DNA of 64,000 nt from contig NZ_CP009962.1 of assembly GCF_000786695.1 (NCBI RefSeq), positions 1,364,001-1,428,000 of the forward strand. The letters are read 5' to 3'. Below are positions 27,688 to 36,389 of this stretch, piece by piece. The position numbers and the translations under genes were made by a program. This stretch comes from Collimonas arenae. GTDB taxonomy: Bacteria > Pseudomonadota > Gammaproteobacteria > Burkholderiales > Burkholderiaceae_D. The notes under the pieces are model-generated. The model ran no database searches, was not told where the DNA came from, and saw only the letters and a list, made by a program, of their open reading frames with translations. How positions within the stretch are numbered: position 1 is the first letter of the stretch; the number at the start of each line of letters is the position of its first letter.

Positions 27688-28942
27688 CGCCCAGATTCTG
27701 CACGAAATTGGGTAGCGCGAATAGTGCCTGATGGACATTTTCGTTGTAATACTGAAGAACGCCCAGCGCTCTTTCTTCTAGCCGGGCCGAGATGGCATGG
27801 CTGTCCAGCCGTCGCGGATCTAGCGTATCGCTAGCCACCGCCATGCCCCACAGTGCGCCGTACAAAGGCACATAGACGGTGTAAGGACTGACATGCGTGA
27901 AGATATTGCCAAGACGCTGGCGTAACTGGCCGAAACGCTGCGGATGGTGGAATGGGCTGCCCAGATGCATCACCAGTGCGCCGCCGGTATTGAGCAAAGC
28001 GCGGCAGGCCTGCAGGAATTCCTCGCCATAGCAGTCTGCTGCCAGTGCGCTGCCGTTGGCGTTTTGCGGATCGGTCAGGTCCAGCAAGATCAGGTCGTAT
28101 AACTGACTGGCATTGGCGGCGCGCGCTGCTTGCTTGACAAAGGCAAAGCCATCCTCGGCTACATGCTGCACCCGCGGATCATTCAGCGCGCCACGATGGA
28201 TTTGCCGCAGATGTTCGCGTGCCAGCCGGATGACCAGCGGATCGATTTCACACAAGGTGATGTGTTCGATCGACGGATGCTTGAGCAATTCCTCGCTGCT
28301 GCCGCCATCGCCGCCGCCGACGATCAGCGCCCGTCGCGGTTGAGGATGGCTGAGCGCAGTCGGGTGCACCAGGCACTCATGGTAGAAGAACTCGTCGCGT
28401 TCGGAGGTCATGAAAGCGCCATCCAGCCGCATTACCTTGCCGAATTCCGCTGAATTAGCAATTTCTATACGCTGAAACTGCGATTGCACTTGCACAAGCG
28501 GCGGCGCCAGCTGGGTGCCGTAGGCGGTATGCTGGGTCAGCTGTTCCAGCGCCAGGGTCTGGTCGTTGGCGCCGCTACCGCGTTGCAAGCGGTTGGTTTG
28601 CCAGCGCGCAGGCGCAAAACTGGCGATCAGGGCATCTAGCAAACCGCTGGCCTTGGCGCTGTTGTCTTCCGTGAAATTGCAGACGTATACGTCCAAGGTA
28701 ACTGCCTGGCGCTCTGGCCAGGTATGGATTGCCAGGTGTGATTCAGCCAGCAGCAGGGCACAGGTAACACCGGCGGCGCTGCCGTCGGCGGCCTGGAACG
28801 GGTGAAATTTCTCACCCACGATGGTGAGGCTGGAACGGATGGTTTGTTCCACCACAAATTGCCGTAGTTGCGCCGGGTCGAGCAGCAAGCCGGGGGCGCA
28901 GCGGCAGTCGTAGCAATCGGCAGTCAGATGTAAGCCTTGCAT
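27683..28942 (-). CDS. Fused S-adenosylmethionine decarboxylase-spermidine synthase
   Basis: This 419-residue protein joins two enzymes of spermidine synthesis. Residues 1-120 match bacterial AdoMet decarboxylase (SpeD class 1B), with the self-cleavage site LAESHLAIHTWPE (Ser68 becomes the pyruvoyl group), His73 and Cys88. Residues about 150-419 match spermidine synthase (SpeE), with SERDEFFYHE, ALIVGGGDGGSSEELLKH and LILLDLTDPQ. The SpeD part would make decarboxylated AdoMet and the SpeE part would transfer its aminopropyl group to putrescine. The start is the ATG at 28942; the frame opens earlier only with a TTG. It heads the cluster with DUF1190, ATP-grasp and DUF350 genes. Confidence 0.88.
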   Translation of the reverse strand: MQGLHLTADCYDCRCAPGLLLDPAQLRQFVVEQTIRSSLTIVGEKFHPFQAADGSAAGVTCALLLAESHLAIHTWPERQAVTLDVYVCNFTEDNSAKASGLLDALIASFAPARWQTNRLQRGSGANDQTLALEQLTQHTAYGTQLAPPLVQVQSQFQRIEIANSAEFGKVMRLDGAFMTSERDEFFYHECLVHPTALSHPQPRRALIVGGGDGGSSEELLKHPSIEHITLCEIDPLVIRLAREHLRQIHRGALNDPRVQHVAEDGFAFVKQAARAANASQLYDLILLDLTDPQNANGSALAADCYGEEFLQACRALLNTGGALVMHLGSPFHHPQRFGQLRQRLGNIFTHVSPYTVYVPLYGALWGMAVASDTLDPRRLDSHAISARLEERALGVLQYYNENVHQALFALPNFVQNLGA

Positions 28943-29252
28943 GGTCTGTTCAGTGAAAAATTGGTTCAGGGGGCAAAATCGAGATAAAAATGCCAATTAA
29001 ATGGTAACTAAGTGATAAGTGTGCAACGCAATCCAGATTTGATGCAATGTGCTCGCTAGCGGCGCTGCGGCAGCATTTTACTGCCCCGTAAGGTGAGAAA
29101 TGCGCGGATTTGAACCGGTATCGACTGCATTTTGGTAAAATATCGGCCTTTGTGGCTGTTCTGATATCCGGAGCCAGCGCGCTCAGGCGCCGTTCCGAAT
29201 GACTGAATTTTGCTCGCTAACCAATTCTCAACCGTTGCCTACCGCTCAAACC
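28943..29252. other. 310-bp divergent region between speD-speE and tkt
   Basis: No gene is seen. It must hold both promoters. A TAAAAT hexamer at 29136-29141 with TTGAAC upstream (29110) is a possible tkt promoter, but the 20-bp spacing is poor. No riboswitch-like structure was recognised. Confidence 0.4.
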
Positions 29253-31247
29253 ATGACTTCCACACTCCCGACTACCAAGATGGCCAATGCAATCCGCGCA
29301 CTGGCAATGGACGCTGTCCAAAAAGCTAATTCCGGCCATCCCGGCATGCCAATGGGCATGGCGGAAATCGCAGTCGCCTTGTGGGCCAAGCACTACCGTC
29401 ACAATCCAGCCAATCCGCATTGGTTCAATCGTGACCGTTTTGTCTTGTCGAATGGTCATGGTTCGATGCTGCAGTACGCTTTGTTGCACCTGACCGGTTA
29501 CGATCTGCCAATGGATGAGATCCGTAATTTCCGCCAGATGCATTCGAAGACTCCGGGTCATCCTGAAGTCGACGTTACCCCAGGGATTGAAACCACTACC
29601 GGTCCGCTGGGCCAGGGTCTGACCAATGCGGTCGGCATGGCGCTGGCGGAAAAACTGCTGGCGGCGGAATTCAACCGTGGCGAGCTGGCAATCGTTGATC
29701 ACTACACCTATACCTTCGTCGGCGACGGCTGCCTGATGGAAGGTATTTCGCATGAAGCCTGCTCGCTGGCCGGCACGCTGCGCCTGTCGAAACTGATCGC
29801 ACTGTACGATGATAACGGTATCTCGATCGATGGCCATGTCGAAGGCTGGTTCAAGGACGACACCCCGAAGCGTTTCGAAGCCTACGGCTGGAACGTGATC
29901 CGTGCCGTCGACGGCCACAATGTGGAAGCTGTCAGCGCTGCAATTCATCAAGCCAAACTGTCCGACAAGCCAACCCTGATCTGCTGCAAGACCGTGATCG
30001 GCAAGGGTTCGCCGAACCTGGCCGGCACCGACAAGGTCCACGGCGCGGCATTGGGCGACAAGGAAATCGCTGCCGTGCGCGAGGCGCTGGGCTGGACTTC
30101 TGCGCCGTTTGAAATTCCTGCCGACGTTTACGCAGCATGGGACGCCAAGGCGCAAGGCCAGCAGTTCGAAGGCGACTGGAACGCACTGTTCGCTACTTAC
30201 GCGGCAGAGTTCCCGCAACTGGCCATCGAATTCACCCGCCGCATGAAGGGCGAACTGCCTGGTAATTTCGAAGAGACAGCGAGCGCTTACATCGCTACTT
30301 GCGTCGAGAAAAAAGAAACCATCGCCACCCGTAAAGCCAGCCAGAACGCGATCCAGGCCCTGGCGCAGGTACTGCCGGAATTCCTCGGTGGTTCAGCCGA
30401 TTTGACCGGTTCGAACCTGACCAACTGGAAAGAGTCCGTCGCTGTGCGCGCCGACCAGCCAGGTAATCACATCAACTACGGCGTGCGCGAGTTCGGCATG
30501 AGCGCGATGATGAACGGTATCGCCCTGCACGGCGGCTATATCCCGTTCGGCGCGACTTTCCTGACTTTCTCCGACTACAGCCGCAATGCCTTGCGCATGG
30601 CTGCGCTGATGAAGATCCGTTCGATCTTCGTGTTCACCCATGACTCTATCGGCCTCGGTGAAGACGGTCCGACCCACCAATCGGTGGAACACGTTTCCAG
30701 CCTGCGTTTGATCCCGCAACTGGACAACTGGCGTCCATGCGACACGGTCGAATCGGCAGTGGCGTGGGAGCAAGCGGTAAAGCGCCAGCATGGCCCGAGC
30801 ACGCTGATTTTCTCGCGCCAGAACCTGCAATACCAAGAACGCGACGCGGCGCAAATCGCCAGCATCCAGCGCGGCGCCTACATCCTGAAAGATGCGCCGA
30901 ACGCCAAGGCGATCCTGATCGCTACCGGCTCGGAAGTGGAACTGGCGATGCAAGCCGCCGTCGCGTTGGCGCAAGAAGGCATTGCAGTACGCGTGGTGTC
31001 GATGCCTTGCGCCGATGTCTTTGATCGCCAGGAAGGCGCTTACAAAGCCAGCGTCTTGCAGCGCGGTTTGCCGCGCGTAGCGATTGAAGCCGGCGTGACA
31101 GCGTTCTGGCACAAGTATGTCGGCCTGGAAGGCGCTGTGGTCGGTATCGATACATTCGGCGAATCGGCCCCGGCTCCGGTATTGTTCAAGCATTTTGGCT
31201 TCACTGTTGAAAACGTCGTAGCCAAGACCAAGCTGGTCCTGGCATGA
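29253..31247 (+). CDS. tkt: Transketolase
   Basis: This thiamine-diphosphate enzyme of the pentose phosphate pathway moves two-carbon units between sugar phosphates. The 664-residue protein has the opening [20 protein letters not shown], the TPP motif [18 protein letters not shown]...NN region, and [16 protein letters not shown] of the pyrimidine-binding domain. Length matches TktA (663). The start at [10 protein letters not shown] is preferred over an open frame 18 codons upstream. The stop overlaps the next gene in ATGA. Confidence 0.96.
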   Translation: MTSTLPTTKMANAIRALAMDAVQKANSGHPGMPMGMAEIAVALWAKHYRHNPANPHWFNRDRFVLSNGHGSMLQYALLHLTGYDLPMDEIRNFRQMHSKTPGHPEVDVTPGIETTTGPLGQGLTNAVGMALAEKLLAAEFNRGELAIVDHYTYTFVGDGCLMEGISHEACSLAGTLRLSKLIALYDDNGISIDGHVEGWFKDDTPKRFEAYGWNVIRAVDGHNVEAVSAAIHQAKLSDKPTLICCKTVIGKGSPNLAGTDKVHGAALGDKEIAAVREALGWTSAPFEIPADVYAAWDAKAQGQQFEGDWNALFATYAAEFPQLAIEFTRRMKGELPGNFEETASAYIATCVEKKETIATRKASQNAIQALAQVLPEFLGGSADLTGSNLTNWKESVAVRADQPGNHINYGVREFGMSAMMNGIALHGGYIPFGATFLTFSDYSRNALRMAALMKIRSIFVFTHDSIGLGEDGPTHQSVEHVSSLRLIPQLDNWRPCDTVESAVAWEQAVKRQHGPSTLIFSRQNLQYQERDAAQIASIQRGAYILKDAPNAKAILIATGSEVELAMQAAVALAQEGIAVRVVSMPCADVFDRQEGAYKASVLQRGLPRVAIEAGVTAFWHKYVGLEGAVVGIDTFGESAPAPVLFKHFGFTVENVVAKTKLVLA

Positions 31248-31804
31248 GTGTAAAAAGCTTCAAGAAGCAAGACATCACCAACGTTGTCGGTGATGTCGTT
31301 ATCCGCCGCGCTACGATTGCCGATGCTTCGGTGATCGCGGCGGTGCGTATCGACAGTTGGCGCGCCACCTATCGCGGGATCATTCCGGACGAGTATCTGG
31401 ACGGCATGAAGATTGAAGACAGCACGGCAATCTGGAGCCGCATCCTGTCGGCGACCTCCAGCGCCGCCAATGTGTTCGTGGCCGAGGTCGATGGCGAAGT
31501 GCTCGGTTTTGCCGCCGGCATGACGCTCAAGGAATCCAAGCTCGGCTTCGACTCCGAGTTGACGGCGATCTATCTGGAACCATCGGTGCAGCGCGCCGGC
31601 ATCGGCCGCAAGCTGGTGGCGCATGTCGCGGCCACTTTGGCCAGCGCGGGCGCTCAGAATATGCTGGTGTGGGTGCTGACGCAGAATACCCAGGCGCGGC
31701 AGTTCTACGAAACGCTGGGCGGCGAATTGCTGGTGGAGCAGGCCTTCAGCTGGGATGGACTGGATTTGCAGGAAGTCGGCTACGGCTGGCGTACTATCAG
31801 ATAA
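31244..31804 (+). CDS. GNAT family N-acetyltransferase
   Basis: The 186-residue protein has GNAT motifs: [22 protein letters not shown] near the start, the acetyl-CoA loop [17 protein letters not shown], and [14 protein letters not shown]. The substrate is unknown. Its ATG overlaps the tkt stop by 4 nt, so it is translationally coupled to transketolase, and gap follows 79 bp later. Confidence 0.88.
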   Translation: MSVKSFKKQDITNVVGDVVIRRATIADASVIAAVRIDSWRATYRGIIPDEYLDGMKIEDSTAIWSRILSATSSAANVFVAEVDGEVLGFAAGMTLKESKLGFDSELTAIYLEPSVQRAGIGRKLVAHVAATLASAGAQNMLVWVLTQNTQARQFYETLGGELLVEQAFSWDGLDLQEVGYGWRTIR

Positions 31805-31883
31805 GAGTGAATTGAAGCCGGATTGATGTGGCATTGATTGCAGCACAAGTTTATTGTTAATGTTAATACCTTAGGAGAAAACC

Positions 31884-32894
31884 ATGACTATTCGCGTCGC
31901 CATCAATGGCTATGGCCGCATCGGCCGCAACATCCTTCGCGCCCATTACGAAGGCGGCAAAAAGCATGACATCGAGATCGTTGCCATCAACGACCTCGGC
32001 GATCCAAAAACCAATGCTCACCTGACTCAATACGATACTGCTCACGGCAAATTCCCTGGCACAGTGACAGTCGACGGCGATTCGATCGTAGTCAACGGCG
32101 ACCGCATCAAGGTACTGGCGCAACGTAATCCTGCCGAGTTGCCATGGGGCGAGCTGGGCGTTGACGTCGTGCTGGAATGCACCGGCTTCTTCACCACCAA
32201 GGAAAAAGCCAGCGCGCACATCAAGGGCGGCGCCAAGAAAGTCATCATCTCCGCACCAGGTGGCAAGGATGTCGACGCCACTGTTGTTTTCGGCGTCAAC
32301 CATGGCGTTCTGAAAGCTAGCGACACCGTGATTTCCAATGCTTCCTGCACAACAAACTGCCTGGCGCCGCTGGTCAAGCCGCTGAATGACAAAGTCGGCC
32401 TGTTGAACGGCTTGATGACCACCATCCACGCCTACACCAACGACCAGGTGCTGACAGACGTCTATCACGAAGACCTGCGTCGCGCCCGTTCCGCCACCAT
32501 GAACATGATTCCAGCCAAGACTGGCGCTGCTGCCGCAGTTGGCCTGGTATTGCCGGAACTGAATGGCAAGCTGGACGGTTTCGCGATCCGTGTGCCGACC
32601 ATCAACGTTTCGCTGGTCGACCTGTCGTTCATCGCAGCCCGCGATACGACTGCGGAAGAAGTCAACGCCATCATGAAAGAAGCGTCGGAAGGCGCCTTGA
32701 AGGGCGTGCTGACCTACAATACCGATCCGCTGGTATCGATTGACTTCAACCACAATCCGGCTTCGTCGAACTTCGACGCTACGTTGACCAAGGTTTCCGG
32801 TCGCCTGGTGAAAGTATCGAGCTGGTACGACAATGAGTGGGGCTTCTCGAACCGTATGCTGGACACCACGGTTGCACTGGTGAACGCCAAGTAA
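31884..32894 (+). CDS. gap: Type I glyceraldehyde-3-phosphate dehydrogenase
   Basis: This enzyme interconverts glyceraldehyde 3-phosphate and 1,3-bisphosphoglycerate in glycolysis and gluconeogenesis. The 336-residue protein has the Rossmann start [17 protein letters not shown], the catalytic cysteine in [13 protein letters not shown], and the C-terminal [12 protein letters not shown]. An AGGAG ribosome binding site precedes the ATG. A terminator follows, so pgk and pyk, often next in Burkholderiales, are not in this operon. Confidence 0.97.
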   Translation: MTIRVAINGYGRIGRNILRAHYEGGKKHDIEIVAINDLGDPKTNAHLTQYDTAHGKFPGTVTVDGDSIVVNGDRIKVLAQRNPAELPWGELGVDVVLECTGFFTTKEKASAHIKGGAKKVIISAPGGKDVDATVVFGVNHGVLKASDTVISNASCTTNCLAPLVKPLNDKVGLLNGLMTTIHAYTNDQVLTDVYHEDLRRARSATMNMIPAKTGAAAAVGLVLPELNGKLDGFAIRVPTINVSLVDLSFIAARDTTAEEVNAIMKEASEGALKGVLTYNTDPLVSIDFNHNPASSNFDATLTKVSGRLVKVSSWYDNEWGFSNRMLDTTVALVNAK

Positions 32895-32923
32895 GACCCG
32901 ATACCTGGCTTTTTTTGCATGGT

Positions 32924-32953
32924 AAAAACGCCCCGTCAACCGGGGCGTTTTCT
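32924..32953. terminator. Intrinsic terminator after gap
   Basis: A perfect 11-bp stem, aaaacgccccg / cggggcgtttt with a 5-nt loop, followed by T residues, lies 30 bp past the gap stop codon. Confidence 0.9.
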
Positions 32954-33019
32954 TTGGGTGAACGCAATGCGCTATAGTAACTTCTGTTGGGAATAAATTA
33001 ACCTGATCCGGGAGCTGGC

Positions 33020-33355
33020 ATGACAAGCAATGCAGACAGCGGCGGTACAGACAGGCGCAATACAGACAGCCGCAGTGCAGGTAGCCAGGACAATTTCGAG
33101 ACGATTGCCCGTTCAATGACGCCGTCGGACCTGGAAGTCATGAGGGCCTTGCTGGAGTCTGAGAGAATCCCCGCGTTTGTTTTAGATGGTGGCATCAACC
33201 AGGTGTATTCCCTGTTGGCAGTCGCCACCGGCGGCGCGCGCTTGCAAGTAGCCTCCGAACACGCGAACGCTGCCCGGCAGATACTCGCGGCTTTCGAGAG
33301 CGGGCAACTGACGCTGGACGATGAGGTGATCGGCGAAGAGTCAGGCGATGCCTGA
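33020..33355 (+). CDS. DUF2007 domain protein
   Basis: The 111-residue protein has a polar N-terminal tail (Asp/Ser/Arg rich, to about residue 30). It is followed by the DUF2007 core: ARSMTPSDLEVMRALLESERIPAF with GGARLQVASEHANAARQIL, the ferredoxin-like fold annotated as putative signal transducing protein. Function is unknown. It is a single gene, convergent with glnE, with a GGGAG ribosome binding site. Confidence 0.8.
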   Translation: MTSNADSGGTDRRNTDSRSAGSQDNFETIARSMTPSDLEVMRALLESERIPAFVLDGGINQVYSLLAVATGGARLQVASEHANAARQILAAFESGQLTLDDEVIGEESGDA

Positions 33356-33424
33356 CAAGCGCAGAGGCCGGGCTCTCGCCATCATGTTCATGAAGCTACT
33401 GGGTATTGCTTGAGTCCTTGTCTG

Positions 33425-36181
33425 TCATGAACCGTCGGCACTGAAAACCTCCGCCCACAATTGTTTCACTACCGATATTTCCGTGGCGATGCGGCTTGCT
33501 GCTACGCGCGCTCTTTCTTCTCCCTGCAAACGCCCTTGGTGCTGCAATTTACGGAAGGTTCGGTAGGCATCAGCTACGGCATTTGCCAGGATCGGATCGA
33601 TCAGACCTAGTGCGCCACATAGTTTCAACAGAGCGATATTGCCGATATCGGCGGTCAGTTGCGGATAGTCGGCGGCGTGGCGCAATATCAGGAATTGCAT
33701 CAGGAATTCGATATCGATCATGCCGCCGGCGTCGTGTTTGAGATCGAAACGGTCGCTGCGGTTGGGATGGGCATCGCGCATTTTCTGGCGCATCTCTTGC
33801 ACTTCGCGTTGCAGCAGAACAGGGTCGCGGACTTGCCGCAGAACTTCCACGCGCAGGGTTTCAAAGCGTTCGCCGATGGCGCTGTCGCCAGCGCAATAGC
33901 GTGCCCGGGTCAGGGCCTGATGCTCCCATAGCCAGGCGGACTCACGCTGGTATTTTTCAAATTTGCCAAACGACGACACCAGCAGGCCGCTGGCGCCGTC
34001 AGGGCGCAAGGCGATGTCGATATCGAACAGGATCCCGGCCGACGTATGACTGGTCATCCAGGTAATGAAGCGCTGCGCCAGTTTGGCGTACAGTGCGGGG
34101 CCGTCCTGGTCTTCATCTTCATACAGGAACACCACGTCGAGGTCGGAGACATAGCCGAGTTCCTTGCCGCCCAGCTTGCCGTAGGCGATGACGGTGAACA
34201 ATGGCGTTTCCCGATGGCGGCCCGGCATCATGTTCCAGATAGCTTGTACAGTGGCCGCCACCAGCGCATCGGCCAGGCTAGACAGGTGGTCGGCCAGGGC
34301 CTCGATGCTGAGCATGCCTTCCAGGTCTTGCGCCAGCAGGCGGAATTGCTGGGCGTGATGCATTTCACGCAGGAGGTCCATCTGGCGCTCGGTATCGCCG
34401 TGCGCGGTTTCCAGTTGGCGGCGGCATTCGAGGGCGAAAGCCGGCCAGTCAGGAGCCGCATTCAGGCTGCGCGGATCAAGCAGCTCATCCAGCAGGATCG
34501 GATGCTGGGTCAGGTATTTGGCGGCCCAGTCGCTGGCGCTGATCATGCGGATCACGCGGTGCAGGGTGGCCGGATATTCGGTCAGCAGCGCCAGGTAGGC
34601 GGCGCGGCGTGCAATCGCTTCGAGGAAATCCAGCAAACGGTTCAAGGTCGGCAGGTGGCGCTCGGGCTCGGGGATCGCGGCTACTACCGGCAATGCGGCA
34701 TTGACCAGCGCCAGCAGCCGGGTACGGCTGGCTACCGGCAGGTTTTGCACGCGCGTCGATTGCCAGGTGGTCATAAGGCGCTGCGCCGCTGCCGATGCGT
34801 CGGAAAAGCCGCAGTGCGTGAGGACGATGGTGATGGTTTCGCGATTGTCGGTTTCACTCAGCGTGTGCAATACGTTGTCGGCGTCATCCCAGTCTTTCTG
34901 TTTGCTGCCGTCCTGTTGCTTGTCATTGAAGATGTCGGCGAACTGGGCATCGACCAGGCTCCGGTGCTGGTCCAGCTCCTGCATCAATGCGGGTACGTCG
35001 TTGAAACCCATGGCCTGGGCGATGATCAGGCAATCCGCATCGTTGGTAGGGAAGGTATGGGTTTGCGCGTCGTCCAGGTATTGCAGGCGGTGTTCCAGGT
35101 TGCGCAGGAATTCATAGGCGGCCAGCAGCTTGTCGACCACCTCGGCGTCCAGCAGGTTCTTGCTGGCCAGGGTGCGCAAGGTGGCGCGGGTGGAGCGGTC
35201 GCGCAATTCGGCATCGCGGCCGCCGCGGATCAGCTGGAATACCTGAGCCAGGAATTCGATCTCGCGAATGCCGCCGCGGCCCAACTTGACGTTGTTGCTG
35301 CGTTCCGGATGCAGGGCTTCCAGGCGCTTTACCTCGGTGTGGATTTGCGCATGCATGGAGCGCATGGCGTCGATCGAGCCGTAATCCAGGTAGCGCCGGA
35401 AGACGAAAGGGCGGCTGATGTTTTCCAGGGCGGCGATATCTTCTGCGCGGCCGGTAAGCGCGCGCGCCTTGCACCAGGCGTAGCGCTCCCATTCACGGCC
35501 CTGGGTCACCAGATAGGTTTCCACCATGTTGAAGCTAGCCACCAGCGGCCCCGAGGCGCCGTTTGGCCGCAACGCCATGTCGACCCTGAAAGTAAAGCCG
35601 TCCTCGGTAATTTCGGACAAGGCGCCGATCAGCTTCTTGCCCAACCGGGTAAAAAACTCGTGATTCGACAAGCTGCGCTGGTCGGCGCTGGCCGGCTGCG
35701 TATCGCCATCTTCCGGATAGGCGAAGATCAGGTCGATATCGGAGGAGACATTCAGCTCGCAACCGCCCAGCTTGCCCATGCCCAGTACGATCAGCTCCTG
35801 CGGCTGGCCAGACTCTTCGCCGTGCGGCACGCCGTGCAGCGCCACCATATCGGCAGTCAGCGCCGCCAGATGGGTTTGCACCGCAAACTCGGCGAAAGCG
35901 GTGACAGCGCTGACTACTTCATCCAGGTCGGTGACGCCGCGCAGATCGCGTTCGATCAGCGTACAGACCAGCAAATTGCGCAGCCGGCGCATTGCGCGCG
36001 GTAACGGCATGCCGGAATCTGTTTCATTTTGTAATAACTGCCTGAGCAGCACCGGACTGAGGGTTAACCTTGTTGTTGATTTGGACAGTTCCTCGATCCG
36101 TCCGGCACGTCCGGCTTCGGCATTGACCCAGCGCGTATAGTAGCGAGAGGCGGCGGTGCTGCTTAATAAGGATGGCGTCAC
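33425..36181 (-). CDS. glnE: Bifunctional glutamine synthetase adenylyltransferase/deadenylylase
   Basis: GlnE adds AMP to, and removes it from, glutamine synthetase in response to PII proteins. Both nucleotidyltransferase domains are visible: GMGKLGGCELNVSSDIDLIF in the deadenylylase half and AYGKLGGKELGYVSDLDVVF in the adenylylase half. The frame is open to a TTG at 36313 with an ATG at 36283. I place the start at the GTG at 36181, which gives a 918-residue protein, because MTPSLLSS...SRYYTRW matches how relatives I remember begin. The start remains uncertain. It is divergent from yhdP. Confidence 0.93.
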   Translation of the reverse strand: MTPSLLSSTAASRYYTRWVNAEAGRAGRIEELSKSTTRLTLSPVLLRQLLQNETDSGMPLPRAMRRLRNLLVCTLIERDLRGVTDLDEVVSAVTAFAEFAVQTHLAALTADMVALHGVPHGEESGQPQELIVLGMGKLGGCELNVSSDIDLIFAYPEDGDTQPASADQRSLSNHEFFTRLGKKLIGALSEITEDGFTFRVDMALRPNGASGPLVASFNMVETYLVTQGREWERYAWCKARALTGRAEDIAALENISRPFVFRRYLDYGSIDAMRSMHAQIHTEVKRLEALHPERSNNVKLGRGGIREIEFLAQVFQLIRGGRDAELRDRSTRATLRTLASKNLLDAEVVDKLLAAYEFLRNLEHRLQYLDDAQTHTFPTNDADCLIIAQAMGFNDVPALMQELDQHRSLVDAQFADIFNDKQQDGSKQKDWDDADNVLHTLSETDNRETITIVLTHCGFSDASAAAQRLMTTWQSTRVQNLPVASRTRLLALVNAALPVVAAIPEPERHLPTLNRLLDFLEAIARRAAYLALLTEYPATLHRVIRMISASDWAAKYLTQHPILLDELLDPRSLNAAPDWPAFALECRRQLETAHGDTERQMDLLREMHHAQQFRLLAQDLEGMLSIEALADHLSSLADALVAATVQAIWNMMPGRHRETPLFTVIAYGKLGGKELGYVSDLDVVFLYEDEDQDGPALYAKLAQRFITWMTSHTSAGILFDIDIALRPDGASGLLVSSFGKFEKYQRESAWLWEHQALTRARYCAGDSAIGERFETLRVEVLRQVRDPVLLQREVQEMRQKMRDAHPNRSDRFDLKHDAGGMIDIEFLMQFLILRHAADYPQLTADIGNIALLKLCGALGLIDPILANAVADAYRTFRKLQHQGRLQGEERARVAASRIATEISVVKQLWAEVFSADGS

Positions 36182-36389
36182 GGGTTCGAAGAGTAAATTT
36201 AAAGAGTAATAAGGCGAAATTGAAGGAAAAAAGGAAGCTATCTCCAGCCTTTTTGTTTTCTGACCGCTGATCCATGCGAACATATGGTCTGGCTGCTTGT
36301 CGAACTTCAACAACTGGCCGTATTGGAATCAATCAGACGCTGTGCCATTTTATTCTACCTTGAGCTCCTTATTTTACCGATTCTGATTG

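Noticed and set aside
29110..29141. TTGAAC ... TAAAAT as tkt promoter
   Set aside because: Spacing is 20 bp, too far from the 16-18 bp norm to annotate as a promoter.
33348..33413. 21-codon reading frame overlapping the end of the DUF2007 gene
   Set aside because: No ribosome binding site, no conservation evidence and no aromatic or other regulatory codon run.
34046..36004. Long open frame (652 codons) antisense to glnE
   Set aside because: Its composition is a mirror of the GC-rich codon pattern of glnE; it has no recognisable domain and glnE is certain.
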